A stretch of DNA of 64,000 nucleotides, from positions 2,171,501-2,235,500 of the forward strand of contig NZ_AP023367.1 in the NCBI RefSeq assembly GCF_014218335.1, in the 5' to 3' direction. The position numbers and the translations under genes are program-made. Positions 17,115 through 25,556 of the stretch are shown here, one piece after another (position 1 is the first letter of the stretch; every line of letters begins with the position of its first letter). The stretch comes from Anaerocolumna cellulosilytica (GTDB lineage Bacteria > Bacillota > Clostridia > Lachnospirales > Lachnospiraceae). A model generated the notes under the pieces. The model ran no database searches. It was not told the origin of the DNA and saw only the letters and a list, made by a program, of their open reading frames with translations.

Positions 17115-19748
17115 ATGGCTATTAATATGTTATTGCATAATCTTGGAAATAGAGAGAAAGTTGGTTACACTACCTGGGGGTGTATGTGGGAAAAGGGGCA
17201 TTGCACCTTGGAAACGGGATTTATCTTGAAAAATGAAGCCAAAGTGCAGGTGCCTATGCAGAGCCGTGTTACCGCATATTGGCCGGACGGGTCTGTAAAA
17301 TGGACCTCTCATACGGCAGATGCAGCCCGTTTAGGAGATTCTATAGAGGTTCTTATAGGGAGTGAATCTGAGAAAAAAGAAAAGATAGAATTGAAACGAA
17401 GTGAAGAAAAACTTACGGTATTAGCAGGAAGCATGGTAGTAACTTTAGCTCTTAAAGGCAATGAGCTATTTCAGACCGCAGCCTATGAAGGAAAAACGTA
17501 CTTAGCGGATGCAACACCTGTATTAATGCTGGAAGAACCGTCAGTTTGGGAGGGTAATCCAGTTAAAATAGAGAAAAAGTATACACCTAGAATCACCGAA
17601 GTGACGGTTGAGGAAGAAGGAGAATTGCAGGTTATCTTAAAATATACCGGACATCATGAACTGGTTACAGGAGAAGAAAAGATACCGTTTCATATTCGGA
17701 TGAAGATTGGTTTAAATAGTCCCCGGTTAGACTTTGTACATACCTTTTATTACGATGGTGACGAAGAAAAGGACTTTTTAAAAGGACTTGGAATTCGTTT
17801 TCACTCTCCTTTAAAGGGGGAACTGTATAACCGCCATGTAAGATTTATGGGTGATAATGGTGTGTTTCATGAAAGTTTAGCGCAGTTATTAACCTGGAGA
17901 CCGCGTATCCCGGAAGATATTTATAAGAGACAAGTAAAAGGACAGCTCCTTGTACTGGAAGGTGAAGATAAAAAACTGGTAGATACAGTAATGAAAGCAA
18001 TGCCTTTCTGGAGTGAATATGACTTATGTCAGGATAGTGCCAGTCATTATTTGATTCGAAAAAAGATTAAGGATGAAAATTGCTGTTACCTGGACAGTCT
18101 ACATGGAAATCGGACAGAAGGTGGAGCAGCCTTTGGCTCGGAACAGGGTTCAGTGCTATTTTCAATTCGTGACTTCTGGGAAAAATACCCTTCTGGGTAT
18201 ACGTTTAAAAATTTGGACACCGATGTTTGTGAAGCTACTATATGGTTTTGGTCGCCGAAAGCAGAGACCATGGATTTTAGACATTATGCTAACAGAGGCT
18301 ATAATCAGGTGTACTACGAAGGGTATGACTATAAAGGTGCAACACCTTACGGAATCGCCTGCACCAGTGAGTGTTCGGTAAAGGTTTCTGATAAATTGAT
18401 ACCCTCAGATAAAGAAATCACCCAGTTTGCGCAAAATGTAAAACAACCAGTGCAATACATTGGTACACCAGAGTTTTACCACCGTATGAAAGCGTTTGGC
18501 TACTGGTCCCTGCCGACGCGCAATACGCAGACGGAGAACTGGTTGGAAGAACAGCTGGAACGTGCTGTGGCATTTTATGCCATGGAAGTAAAACAGCGTA
18601 ACTGGTATGGAATGTTTAATTACGGGGATTTTATGCATACCTATGATAAAGAACGTCATCAATGGCGGTATGATATGGGAGGATATGCTTGGGATAATAC
18701 AGAGCTTGTCCCTACTTTATGGTTATGGTATGCATTTATGAGAACCGGCAGAGAGGAAATCTTTACTTTGGCAGAAAAACTGTCAAGACATGCTTCTGAG
18801 GTAGATGTATATCATTTGGGTAAGTATAAAGGTTTAGGCTCCAGACACAATGTTAGGCATTGGGGCTGCCCATGTAAAGAAGCACGCATTGCCATGGCAG
18901 CTCATCACCGTTTCTATTATTATCTCACTGGTGACAGGCGGTTTGAAGATATTTTTGAAGAATTAAAAGATAACGAGATGACCTTTCTAAATAAGGATCC
19001 TCTGGGGGATTTTTATGCGAAAGAAGAAATGGTTTATAAAAGTCATGCCAGAAGCGGTCCGGACTGGTCCTCTCTGTGTGCAAACTGGATGACCAGATGG
19101 GAACGTTTTAATGATAAGAAATACAGGGATAAGATTACTACCGGTATTGAAGATATCAAAAAAGCACCTCTTAAGCTCATATCCGGTCCGGATTTTGAAT
19201 TTGATCCTGCCAGTGTCCGTCTTCGATATATCGGTGAAAATGCGGCAGGAGGAACCCATCTGCAAATCTGTATGGGTGCGCCTCAGGTCTTTATGGAGCT
19301 GGCTGATTTATTAGAAGATGAAGAATGGAAAAAGATGATAGCAGATTACGGAAGATTTTATTATCTGCCAAGGGAAGAACAGATAAAGGAATCCGGCGGA
19401 ATCATTGGTAAAAGGGAATTCAGCTTGCCGTTTATGGCGGCGGCCATGGGAGCATACGGTGCAAACTATCTAAAGGATGATACTTTGGCAGAAAGAACCT
19501 GGAGAATACTGCTCCAAACTTTAATTAGTGAAGGAAATCACGACGGCTTCAAGGAACAACAAATAGAAAATAAAGGAAATCAAAAAACCTTGATTGAAAT
19601 TCCATGGATTACCACTAATTTTGTAGCCCAGTGGTGTTTAAATGTAATTGTTGTCCTTGCATTTATTCGTGAAAAGCTTCCGAAAACTCTGGAAGAAGTG
19701 GATAAGTTGGTAGAAGATATGTCTGCGGAAGGGTTTAGAAAGGCATAA
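17115..19748 (+). CDS. YetA / exo-rhamnogalacturonan lyase-like protein (PL26-related)
   Basis: An 877-aa protein close in size to B. subtilis YetA and sharing the PcRGLX/YetA architecture. An N-terminal beta-sandwich (WEKGHCTLETGFILKNEAKVQVPMQSR in segments, WPDGSVKW) covers about 20-90 and a second large beta-domain about 90-430. A C-terminal (alpha/alpha)6 toroid covers about 440-860 (NWYGMFNYGDFMHTYD, GGYAWDNTELVPTLWLWYAF, RHNVRHWGCPCKEARIAMAAHHRFYYYLTGD). The fungal relative PcRGLX is an exo-acting rhamnogalacturonan lyase. No signal peptide, so it should act inside the cell on imported RG-I fragments. The ribosome site GAAAGGG is only 1-2 bases before ATG 17115 and 13 before ATG 17127, so the start is uncertain by four codons. 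It probably forms an operon with the DUF1961 gene. Confidence 0.87.
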   Translation: MAINMLLHNLGNREKVGYTTWGCMWEKGHCTLETGFILKNEAKVQVPMQSRVTAYWPDGSVKWTSHTADAARLGDSIEVLIGSESEKKEKIELKRSEEKLTVLAGSMVVTLALKGNELFQTAAYEGKTYLADATPVLMLEEPSVWEGNPVKIEKKYTPRITEVTVEEEGELQVILKYTGHHELVTGEEKIPFHIRMKIGLNSPRLDFVHTFYYDGDEEKDFLKGLGIRFHSPLKGELYNRHVRFMGDNGVFHESLAQLLTWRPRIPEDIYKRQVKGQLLVLEGEDKKLVDTVMKAMPFWSEYDLCQDSASHYLIRKKIKDENCCYLDSLHGNRTEGGAAFGSEQGSVLFSIRDFWEKYPSGYTFKNLDTDVCEATIWFWSPKAETMDFRHYANRGYNQVYYEGYDYKGATPYGIACTSECSVKVSDKLIPSDKEITQFAQNVKQPVQYIGTPEFYHRMKAFGYWSLPTRNTQTENWLEEQLERAVAFYAMEVKQRNWYGMFNYGDFMHTYDKERHQWRYDMGGYAWDNTELVPTLWLWYAFMRTGREEIFTLAEKLSRHASEVDVYHLGKYKGLGSRHNVRHWGCPCKEARIAMAAHHRFYYYLTGDRRFEDIFEELKDNEMTFLNKDPLGDFYAKEEMVYKSHARSGPDWSSLCANWMTRWERFNDKKYRDKITTGIEDIKKAPLKLISGPDFEFDPASVRLRYIGENAAGGTHLQICMGAPQVFMELADLLEDEEWKKMIADYGRFYYLPREEQIKESGGIIGKREFSLPFMAAAMGAYGANYLKDDTLAERTWRILLQTLISEGNHDGFKEQQIENKGNQKTLIEIPWITTNFVAQWCLNVIVVLAFIREKLPKTLEEVDKLVEDMSAEGFRKA

Positions 19749-19859
19749 CAAATACTTTCTATAATTACTGACGATTTTGTGATACAATAGGTTGCGAATT
19801 ATCTATTAGATAGATAGACAATTGTCCAATCAGATATGTAGTAAGGAGATTTTAAATCA

Positions 19860-20819
19860 ATGAAATATTACTTCGCACCGATGGAAGGTCCAACTGGATA
19901 TATATACAGGCGTCTTCACAAAAAGCACTTTCATCATATTGATAAATATTTTTCGCCGTTTATCGTTGCTAATCAGAAGGGAATTAAGAATCGGGAATTA
20001 AAAGATATACTGCCGGAAAATAATCAAGGGGTTGTATTAATACCTCAGATATTAGCGGGTCACGCAGCGGATTTTATTCAGACCGCAAAGGACATTCGGG
20101 ATTTAGGGTATCAGGAGATAAATTTAAACCTGGGCTGCCCCTCTGGTACAGTGGTATCAAAGGGCAGAGGTTCCGGATTTTTGGCAAAGACAGCGGAACT
20201 TGACCACTTCTTAGAAGAAATTTTTACAGCTGCTGTTACCAAAATATCCGTGAAAACCAGACTTGGCAAGGAACATCCGGAGGAGTTTTACAAGCTTATA
20301 GAGATTTTTAATAAATATCCCATCGAGGAATTAATAATTCATCCCAGAATACAGAAGGATTTTTATGATAATACGCCGAATCTGCTTATCTTTAAAGAAG
20401 GTCTTAACCTTAGCAAAAATGCAGTATGCTATAATGGAGACCTGTTTACGGTAAAGGATTGTAACGTTTTTTCTGCTGACTTTCCTGAGGTTCACTGTCT
20501 TATGCTTGGTAGAGGATTGATTGCGAATCCGGGACTGATTGGAGAGCTAAAGAGTGGTGTAACACTTCAAAAAGATGTTTTAAAAGCGTTTCATGATGAG
20601 ATTTATGAGGAATATAAAGGAATACTATTTGGAGACCGGAATATTTTATTTAAAATGAAGGAACTCTGGAACTATATGATAACCATATTTTCTGATTATA
20701 AAAAGTACGGGAAAAAAATTAGAAAAGCAGAGAAGCTAAGAGATTATGAGGAAGTAGTAACACGCCTTTTTTCGGAGCAGGAAATCTTGGTTGGTGCAGG
20801 TTTTACAAAATATAAGTAA
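19860..20819 (+). CDS. tRNA-dihydrouridine synthase family protein
   Basis: A 319-aa FMN TIM-barrel enzyme that reduces uridines in the tRNA D-loop. The start MKYYFAPMEGPTG is the Dus N-terminal FMN-binding strand. The catalytic motif INLNLGCPSGTVVSKGRGSGFLA (about residues 88-110) contains the conserved Cys. KISVKTRLG and LIIHPR are the RNA/FMN-binding strands, and LMLGRGLIANPGLI the phosphate-binding end. The C-terminal third is helical, as in the family. Which subfamily (DusA/B/C or a clostridial one) cannot be told from sequence alone. The ribosome site is AAGGAG. A long hairpin at 20865 terminates the unit. Confidence 0.9.
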   Translation: MKYYFAPMEGPTGYIYRRLHKKHFHHIDKYFSPFIVANQKGIKNRELKDILPENNQGVVLIPQILAGHAADFIQTAKDIRDLGYQEINLNLGCPSGTVVSKGRGSGFLAKTAELDHFLEEIFTAAVTKISVKTRLGKEHPEEFYKLIEIFNKYPIEELIIHPRIQKDFYDNTPNLLIFKEGLNLSKNAVCYNGDLFTVKDCNVFSADFPEVHCLMLGRGLIANPGLIGELKSGVTLQKDVLKAFHDEIYEEYKGILFGDRNILFKMKELWNYMITIFSDYKKYGKKIRKAEKLRDYEEVVTRLFSEQEILVGAGFTKYK

Positions 20820-20864
20820 AACAAAACGATGATTTCTAATGACGGAAAATAGATAATTTAATAT

Positions 20865-20935
20865 AGCTGTGTACTTGCTGAAGCTCCTTATAGATCTACA
20901 AGAAGGGAGTTTTCAAATTAAGTGCACAGCTTTTT
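20865..20935 (+). terminator. Long hairpin with T tract between the dus and padR genes
   Basis: AGCTGTGTACTT (20865-20876) pairs with AAGTGCACAGCT (20920-20931), with one G-U. An inner stem (GAAGCTCC with GGGAGTTTTC) is followed by TTTTT. It is a probable terminator ending 20 bases before the padR start. Confidence 0.75.
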
Positions 20936-20953
20936 ATCGGTTGACATATATAG

Positions 20954-21274
20954 ATGACCGATATATTACTTATTCTTAAGTTACTTGAAGAAAAAGATAT
21001 GTATGGCTATCAGATGATTGAAGCCCTTGCTAAAAAATCGGATGATGCTTTTTCTCTTAAGGCAGGAACACTATATCCAATCTTGCATGGTCTTGAAAAA
21101 GACGGCGTTGTGGAAGCTTACGATGAGAATGCAGACAGTGCAAGAGTAAGGATATACTACCACCTGACCCAAAAGGGAAAGAAATTGCTACAGGATAAAA
21201 AACAAGAGTGGAAGGTTTACTCTGGGGCAGTGAATAAAATATTAGAAGGAGGTATCAGCTATGCTGCCACTTGA
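20954..21274 (+). CDS. PadR-family transcriptional regulator, apparently short at the N-terminus
   Basis: 106 aa with the PadR winged helix: LKLLEEKDMYGYQMIEAL (helices 1-2), FSLKAGTLYPILHGLEKDGVV (recognition helix) and RVRIYYHLTQKGKKLL (wing). Many relatives have about 8 more residues (typically ending RG.TD) before TDILLILKLLEE. Here an in-frame TAG sits directly before the ATG, there is no ribosome site, and TTGACA lies 8-13 bases upstream. The gene may be leaderless, 5'-truncated by rearrangement, or translated poorly. The last 14 bases overlap the next small gene, a layout usual for PadR plus membrane-protein pairs. Confidence 0.75.
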   Translation: MTDILLILKLLEEKDMYGYQMIEALAKKSDDAFSLKAGTLYPILHGLEKDGVVEAYDENADSARVRIYYHLTQKGKKLLQDKKQEWKVYSGAVNKILEGGISYAAT

Positions 21275-21434
21275 TAAAACCCACAAGCCAAAAGCTCAAT
21301 GGGGAATGCTAGCCTTTACAATGCTTCTATTTATGACAGGCTTTCTTATCAGAATCATAGCAAAAGATAATCTCGACTATTCCACCAGAGATAACTTTTT
21401 GCTTCCTAAATTCTATTTAATGGGTTTACCCTAA
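21261..21434 (+). CDS. Small membrane protein, possibly a remnant of the PadR partner gene
   Basis: 57 aa, overlapping the padR stop by 14 bases and preceded at good spacing by GGAGG. The sequence starts MLPLDKTHKPKAQWG. One hydrophobic segment follows (MLAFTMLLFMTGFLIRII, about 16-33), then a polar tail to FYLMGLP and a stop. PadR regulators commonly control a neighbouring multi-pass membrane protein of 200 aa or more. One helix followed by a stop suggests a truncated version, but no known family is recognised, so it could also be a genuine small protein. Confidence 0.5.
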   Translation: MLPLDKTHKPKAQWGMLAFTMLLFMTGFLIRIIAKDNLDYSTRDNFLLPKFYLMGLP

Positions 21435-21698
21435 ATATCTTATATGGTAAAATAGATGAAATATTGATTTTGACAGGGTGTTGAAAATGATTCTGTGACA
21501 AGCGGTTTTCAGACACGCCTTGACAAGAATGGAGGTGACCCATGTTGACCTTGGAAAAAATAGAACTTGTTAAAGTGGAAGTGACTGCGAAATCTTATGG
21601 AGAAATATGATTATGAATTTTCACAGTATGATAATAGGGATGTCAATCAGTTAGGCTTCTAGAGCAGGACAAAAATAAAGCAGAAAGAATGTAGCATC
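21435..21698 (+). other. Gap with gene-like fragments, possibly decayed coding sequence
   Basis: It contains a 22-codon frame at 21542-21610 (starting MLTLEKIELVKVEV) behind a perfect ribosome site GGAGGTGA at 5-6 bases. Short frames broken by stops follow up to the AEC transporter. The strong ribosome site with no full gene behind it suggests decay. No family recognised. Confidence 0.35.
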
Positions 21699-22604
21699 AT
21701 GCAAAAATTAATTGATTTACAACTGACAATGTTTCTTATGATGGCAGTTGGAATTGTAGTGAAGAAAGTTGGAATTATTGGTAAAGAAGGTCAAAAAAAT
21801 ATAACAGACCTGGTCATATACGTAATACTCCCCTGTAATATCATTAAATCGTTTATGGTGGAATTCTCATTAAAAATTATGTACACATTTGGAAAAGTAC
21901 TGATGGTAGCTGTTTTGATTCAGGTTTTATGTTCTCTTGTCGGACATTTTATGTATAACCGAATTGAACCGGCAAGAAAAAAATGTTTACAGTATGCAAC
22001 TATCTGCTCCAATGCCGGTTTTCTGGGGAATCCGGTTGCGGAAGGAGTCTTTGGAACGATGGGATTAACTCTGGCATCCATTTATTTGATTCCCCAACGT
22101 ATAGTTATGTGGTCAGCAGGAATATCCGTATTCACCCAATCACCAGATAAGAAGACCTTATTTAAAAAAGTAATAACGCACCCTTGTATTGTATCCTGTA
22201 TCATAGGAATTCTCTTAATGGTGACACGGATTTCTCTGCCCAGTTTCTTAAATTCTTCCTTACAGACTATAAGCAGCTGCAATACAGCCCTATCTATGAT
22301 GGTTATAGGTATGATACTTGCGGATATTGATTTAAAGAAAATGGCGGACGGAACCGTACTTTATTTTACGGTTATCCGTCTGATATTTATACCTCTTGTT
22401 GTGTATATACCTTGCAGACTGCTGGGAGTAGATGCAATGATTACCGGAGTATGTGTATTACTGGCGGCAATGCCTGGCGGAGCTACTACAAGTATTCTTG
22501 CATCTAAGTATGATGGTGATACGATATTTGCAACAAAATGTGTTGTATTCTCAACATTGGCCTCTTTAATTACAACTCCGATTTGGAGCTTTATATTGAT
22601 GTAA
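21699..22604 (+). CDS. AEC (auxin efflux carrier) family transporter
   Basis: A 301-aa integral membrane protein with about 10 hydrophobic segments in two halves, the AEC layout. Typical motifs are DLVIYVILPCNIIKSF in the first half (about 41-56), CSNAGFLGNPVAEGVFG (about 107-123), and GVCVLLAAMPGGATTSILASKYDGD in the second half. Family members move organic acids or similar anions across the cytoplasmic membrane; malate permeases are among them. The substrate is unknown here. The start is ATG 21699 with a weak AGAAAG upstream. It converges with bioY, with no clear terminator in the 67-base gap. Confidence 0.9.
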   Translation: MQKLIDLQLTMFLMMAVGIVVKKVGIIGKEGQKNITDLVIYVILPCNIIKSFMVEFSLKIMYTFGKVLMVAVLIQVLCSLVGHFMYNRIEPARKKCLQYATICSNAGFLGNPVAEGVFGTMGLTLASIYLIPQRIVMWSAGISVFTQSPDKKTLFKKVITHPCIVSCIIGILLMVTRISLPSFLNSSLQTISSCNTALSMMVIGMILADIDLKKMADGTVLYFTVIRLIFIPLVVYIPCRLLGVDAMITGVCVLLAAMPGGATTSILASKYDGDTIFATKCVVFSTLASLITTPIWSFILM

Positions 22605-22671
22605 CCTCAGAACGGTAAAAGCAGGATTCAAAAGAACTCTAGACTATTAGTAGTGGAACAGACTCGGTGTT

Positions 22672-23214
22672 TTACAGCCTTGCAATTCTTTTATGCAGCA
22701 GAGGTCCTAACAGGAGTGCGGCGGCTATTTTCATAAGATCGCCCGGAATATAGGGGATTACACCACTAAACAAGCCTGCCATAAAAGACAAATCCAACTG
22801 ATAAGCCAGCCAGGCAGTTCCAAGCGTGTAGGTTACGAAAAGACCGACAGTCATTCCCAGAGCGTACATATATATTTTACCCCGGAATTGTTCATTGAAG
22901 ATGCCGCTTATGATGGCTAAAAACAAGAAGCCAAGCAAGTATCCTCCGGTTGGTCCGAGTACTTTGCCGGGACCTCCGCTAAAACCGGAAAATACAGGAA
23001 CGCCCACAAAGCCGATTAGTAAATAAATCAAATAACTGATAGTACCTTTTTTCCAACCTAATAAAAATACGGTTATGTAGAGAACAAGATTTGTAAAAGA
23101 TATCGGTACAACACTAAAGGGAAGTGGAATCGTTAGGGGGCCAAGGATACAGAGTATAGCGGTCATTAAACCAATTAAAGTAATATCTTTTGTTTTCATA
23201 TTCTTTTTTGCCAT
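22672..23214 (-). CDS. bioY: Biotin transporter BioY (ECF-type S component)
   Basis: A 180-aa membrane protein with about six hydrophobic segments. BioY signatures are LTIPLPFSVVPISFTNLVLY, YLIGFVGVPVFSGFSGGPGKVLGPTGGYLLGF (in the LLIGFVGVPVFSG and GGPGKVLGPTGGYL parts) and YIPGDLMKIAAALLL. It takes up biotin, usually with the shared EcfA/A'/T energising module, which is not in this window. It is the last gene of birA-bioB-bioY, 48 bases after bioB. The only good ribosome site, AGGAGG, is 28 bases upstream, separated from the ATG by a perfect hairpin (see the split-RBS entry). Regulation is by biotin through BirA at the operator 25466-25499. Confidence 0.94.
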   Translation of the reverse strand: MAKKNMKTKDITLIGLMTAILCILGPLTIPLPFSVVPISFTNLVLYITVFLLGWKKGTISYLIYLLIGFVGVPVFSGFSGGPGKVLGPTGGYLLGFLFLAIISGIFNEQFRGKIYMYALGMTVGLFVTYTLGTAWLAYQLDLSFMAGLFSGVIPYIPGDLMKIAAALLLGPLLHKRIARL

Positions 23215-23248
23215 GATATGTTTTATGCAGGTATCTGCATAACCTCCT
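23215..23248 (-). promoter_or_regulatory. Split ribosome-binding site of bioY: hairpin between Shine-Dalgarno and ATG
   Basis: Minus-strand order: AGGAGG (23248-23243), then TTATGCAG-ATAC-CTGCATAA (23242-23223), a perfect 8-bp stem with 4-base loop. Then AACATATC (8 bases) and the ATG. The linear distance of 28 bases is too long, but folding the 20-base hairpin leaves 8 bases, the ideal spacing. The same stretch encodes a five-codon ORF directly after AGGAGG (ATG CAG ATA CCT GCA TAA). Confidence 0.65.
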
Positions 23249-23262
23249 ATATTTATCTTTAT

Positions 23263-24213
23263 TTATACTTCAAAGCCAAGTGTCCGCAGCAGTTCAATAT
23301 CTTGCTTAATATTGTTTCCGGAGGTAGTCAGCATATTGCCGGTAATCGTTGCATTAGCACCCGAATGAAAGGCTTTTTCGCCTGAATTATCCATCAAGGA
23401 GCGTCCGGCAGCAAGACGGATATCCGCTTCTGGATTAATATAACGGAAAAGTGCTATAGTTCTCAGGATGTCGGCTTCTTCTAAGCAAGGGACTTCTTCA
23501 AAAGGAGTTCCCTTTATAGGCATAAGGGCATTAATGGGTATTGATTTGACATGTAACTCGGAAAGGCTGACAGCCATATCTATCCGGTCTTCCCAGGTCT
23601 CCCCCATCCCGATAATTCCACCGGAGCAAACGAAAAGACCGGCTTCACCAGCCAGACGTATACCCTGGATTTTATCCTCATATGTATGGGTAGTGCAAAT
23701 AGTAGGAAAGTATCGCCTGGAAGTCTCAATATTTTCGTGATATCTGGTAACTCCGGCTTCCTTTAAAGCGATATAAGCCTCTTTTTCCAACAGGCCATGA
23801 GAAGCACAGAGGTCAATATTACATTCTTCCTTTATTCTTCTATAGGCGGAGAGGGCCTTGTCAAAAGCCGCTCCGGTCAGAGCTTTTCCTGCTGTTACAA
23901 TGGAATATCTGTGAACTCCTTCTGCCTCATGCGTTTTACAATCTGCAAGTATCCTGTCTTCATCCAGGAATCCATATTCTGTTATCCCAGTCTTATACTT
24001 CTTGGATTGGGCACAAAACTTGCAGTCTTCACTGCATCTGCCGCTACGGCCGTTGATTATTGAGCATAAGTCTACCTTATTACCGTGATAATGTTCCCGT
24101 ATCCGGTCAGCTCCTTTGCAAAGTATTTCTAAATCAGCCGTTATAAAAGGAGAGGTATCGTCCTCTCGCTTTATACGATAACCATTGCGTATGCTTTCTG
24201 CTAATTTTAGCAT
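23263..24213 (-). CDS. bioB: Biotin synthase BioB
   Basis: A 316-aa radical-SAM enzyme that inserts sulfur into dethiobiotin to make biotin. The SAM cluster motif is C60-x3-C64-x2-C67 in GRCSEDCKFCAQS. Other BioB blocks are VHRYSIVTAGKAL, ASHGLLEKEA, YHENIETSRRYF (cluster-ligand region), GGIIGMGETWEDR, IPINALMPIKGTPFE and RLAAGRSLMDNSGEKAFHSGANATITGN. Full length for the family (about 315-345). The ribosome site is AAAGGTGA. Second gene of the birA-bioB-bioY unit, 93 bases after birA. No bioA, bioD or bioF is nearby, so the cell may scavenge dethiobiotin or carry those genes elsewhere. Confidence 0.96.
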   Translation of the reverse strand: MLKLAESIRNGYRIKREDDTSPFITADLEILCKGADRIREHYHGNKVDLCSIINGRSGRCSEDCKFCAQSKKYKTGITEYGFLDEDRILADCKTHEAEGVHRYSIVTAGKALTGAAFDKALSAYRRIKEECNIDLCASHGLLEKEAYIALKEAGVTRYHENIETSRRYFPTICTTHTYEDKIQGIRLAGEAGLFVCSGGIIGMGETWEDRIDMAVSLSELHVKSIPINALMPIKGTPFEEVPCLEEADILRTIALFRYINPEADIRLAAGRSLMDNSGEKAFHSGANATITGNMLTTSGNNIKQDIELLRTLGFEV

Positions 24214-24306
24214 GAATTGTCACCTTTCCTTATTGCATATCATTTTGTATAGAACTGTGAAACTCTTTTAGAAACAGAAAATGGGTAACCAACTGCCTAG
24301 CGAAAA

Positions 24307-25290
24307 CTAAGGAGTATATTTAATACTTACATCTCCAGAGGTTAAGATTTTTTGGGTACCGTCTTGATATCTCACCACCAGCCTTGCACGCGTGTCAATG
24401 TCCACAGCAGTGGCCTGCTGCAAGGTATCACCTGACAGTATCTCAATTTCTTTACCAATGATAAAGGAACGGTTTCGATATTCTGTGAGAATATTGTCAT
24501 GAAATGGATTCTTATAATATGCCCAGAAGTTATTTATAATAGTAGCGGCCAATCGGCTTCTAAGTCCTATAGAATCCTTGGAATTAGAAAAAATACCATC
24601 GGCGGTGTGCCTTAGTTTGCCCGGGAAATCTCCTTCCGGTCTGGAAACATTAATTCCAATCCCCACAATACAATACTCTAGCCCGCCGCCTTCCAGGCAA
24701 ACACTGCCTTCTGTGAGAATTCCGCACACCTTCTTATCCTTTATATAAATGTCATTCACCCATTTAATTTTAGTTTGGCAGCCGGTCACTTCTTCAATGG
24801 CATTAGAGACTGCTACTGCTGCGGAAGTAGTAAGGAGAACCGAATCATCAAGTCCTAAAGCAGGACGAAGCAATATACTCATGTAAATGCCGGTTTTAGC
24901 AGGAGAGTAAAACGGCCTGCCCATACGCCCTCGCCCCTGGGTCTGTTCTTCTGCAATTAATATGGTACCTTCCGGTGCGCCATGCACAGCCCACTCTTTT
25001 AATACTGTATTTGTGGAGGTGACTAAGTTTTGGACTGTAATAGATAAAGCATTACTGTCTACTGTAAGATAAGGCATTATGCTTTCACCAGAAAGAATAT
25101 CATTGTTCTCTGACAGGCAATAGCCTTTATTGGGAACAGCTTCAATGGCATAGCCATCTGCCTGTAAGTTCTTTACAGCTTTCCATATGGCATTTCTGCT
25201 GACAGAAAGTTCCTTGGCTAACTTAGCACCGGATACACTTTTTCCCTTATTTTCTTCTAATATGGATAGGATATATTGTTTGGCACTCAT
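24307..25290 (-). CDS. birA: BirA: biotin-protein ligase and biotin operon repressor
   Basis: A 327-aa bifunctional protein. An N-terminal winged helix (about 14-48, SGAKLAKELSVSRNAIWKAVKNLQADGY) binds DNA, and the central ligase domain makes biotinyl-AMP and biotinylates carboxylase carrier proteins. The ligase motif GRGRMGRPFYSP (about 119-130), KWVNDIYI and a C-terminal SH3-like domain are present. Group II BirA, with the DNA-binding domain, fits the inverted-repeat operator about 180 bases upstream. First gene of birA-bioB-bioY, with ribosome site GGAG. Autoregulation plus control of synthesis and uptake in one unit is implied by the operator overlapping the only clear promoter. Confidence 0.95.
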   Translation of the reverse strand: MSAKQYILSILEENKGKSVSGAKLAKELSVSRNAIWKAVKNLQADGYAIEAVPNKGYCLSENNDILSGESIMPYLTVDSNALSITVQNLVTSTNTVLKEWAVHGAPEGTILIAEEQTQGRGRMGRPFYSPAKTGIYMSILLRPALGLDDSVLLTTSAAVAVSNAIEEVTGCQTKIKWVNDIYIKDKKVCGILTEGSVCLEGGGLEYCIVGIGINVSRPEGDFPGKLRHTADGIFSNSKDSIGLRSRLAATIINNFWAYYKNPFHDNILTEYRNRSFIIGKEIEILSGDTLQQATAVDIDTRARLVVRYQDGTQKILTSGDVSIKYTP

Positions 25291-25444
25291 TTTAACTCCA
25301 ATCTGTGCACCGTATTGTATTTTAGTTATACTGTTTCTTACTCCTGTAAATTATGATTGATAGATTAGATTCCTTTTAATTTGCATGGGAATCTAATATT
25401 TAAGTTCAATGGTAAGTTATGGGGTATAACACTAGTTTTGTTTT

Positions 25445-25473
25445 ACAATACCATAATCAAAAAAGATTGTCAA
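25445..25473 (-). promoter_or_regulatory. Promoter of the birA-bioB-bioY operon
   Basis: Minus strand: TTGACA (25473-25468), 17 bases, TATTGT (25450-25445). The -35 lies inside one arm of the BirA operator. Confidence 0.75.
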
Positions 25474-25499
25474 CCTCAAATAGTATATGGGTTGACAAT
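25466..25499. promoter_or_regulatory. BirA operator
   Basis: Perfect inverted repeat ATTGTCAACC-N14-GGTTGACAAT. It matches the known Gram-positive BirA box (TTGTTAACC-N14/15-GGTTAACAA type). It overlaps the -35 of the divergent birA promoter, so holo-BirA would block RNA polymerase. The gap 25291-25719 also holds the udk promoter. Confidence 0.9.
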
Positions 25500-25556
25500 T
25501 CCGGATTAGAAAGGTGAAAACATAAATTTTACTCACCCTAAGATAATGAAACAGGG

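Noticed and set aside
20941-20969. TTGACA ... TATTAC as the padR promoter
   Set aside because: The predicted transcript would begin after the start codon, so it cannot make the full protein. Kept only as part of the finding on locus decay.
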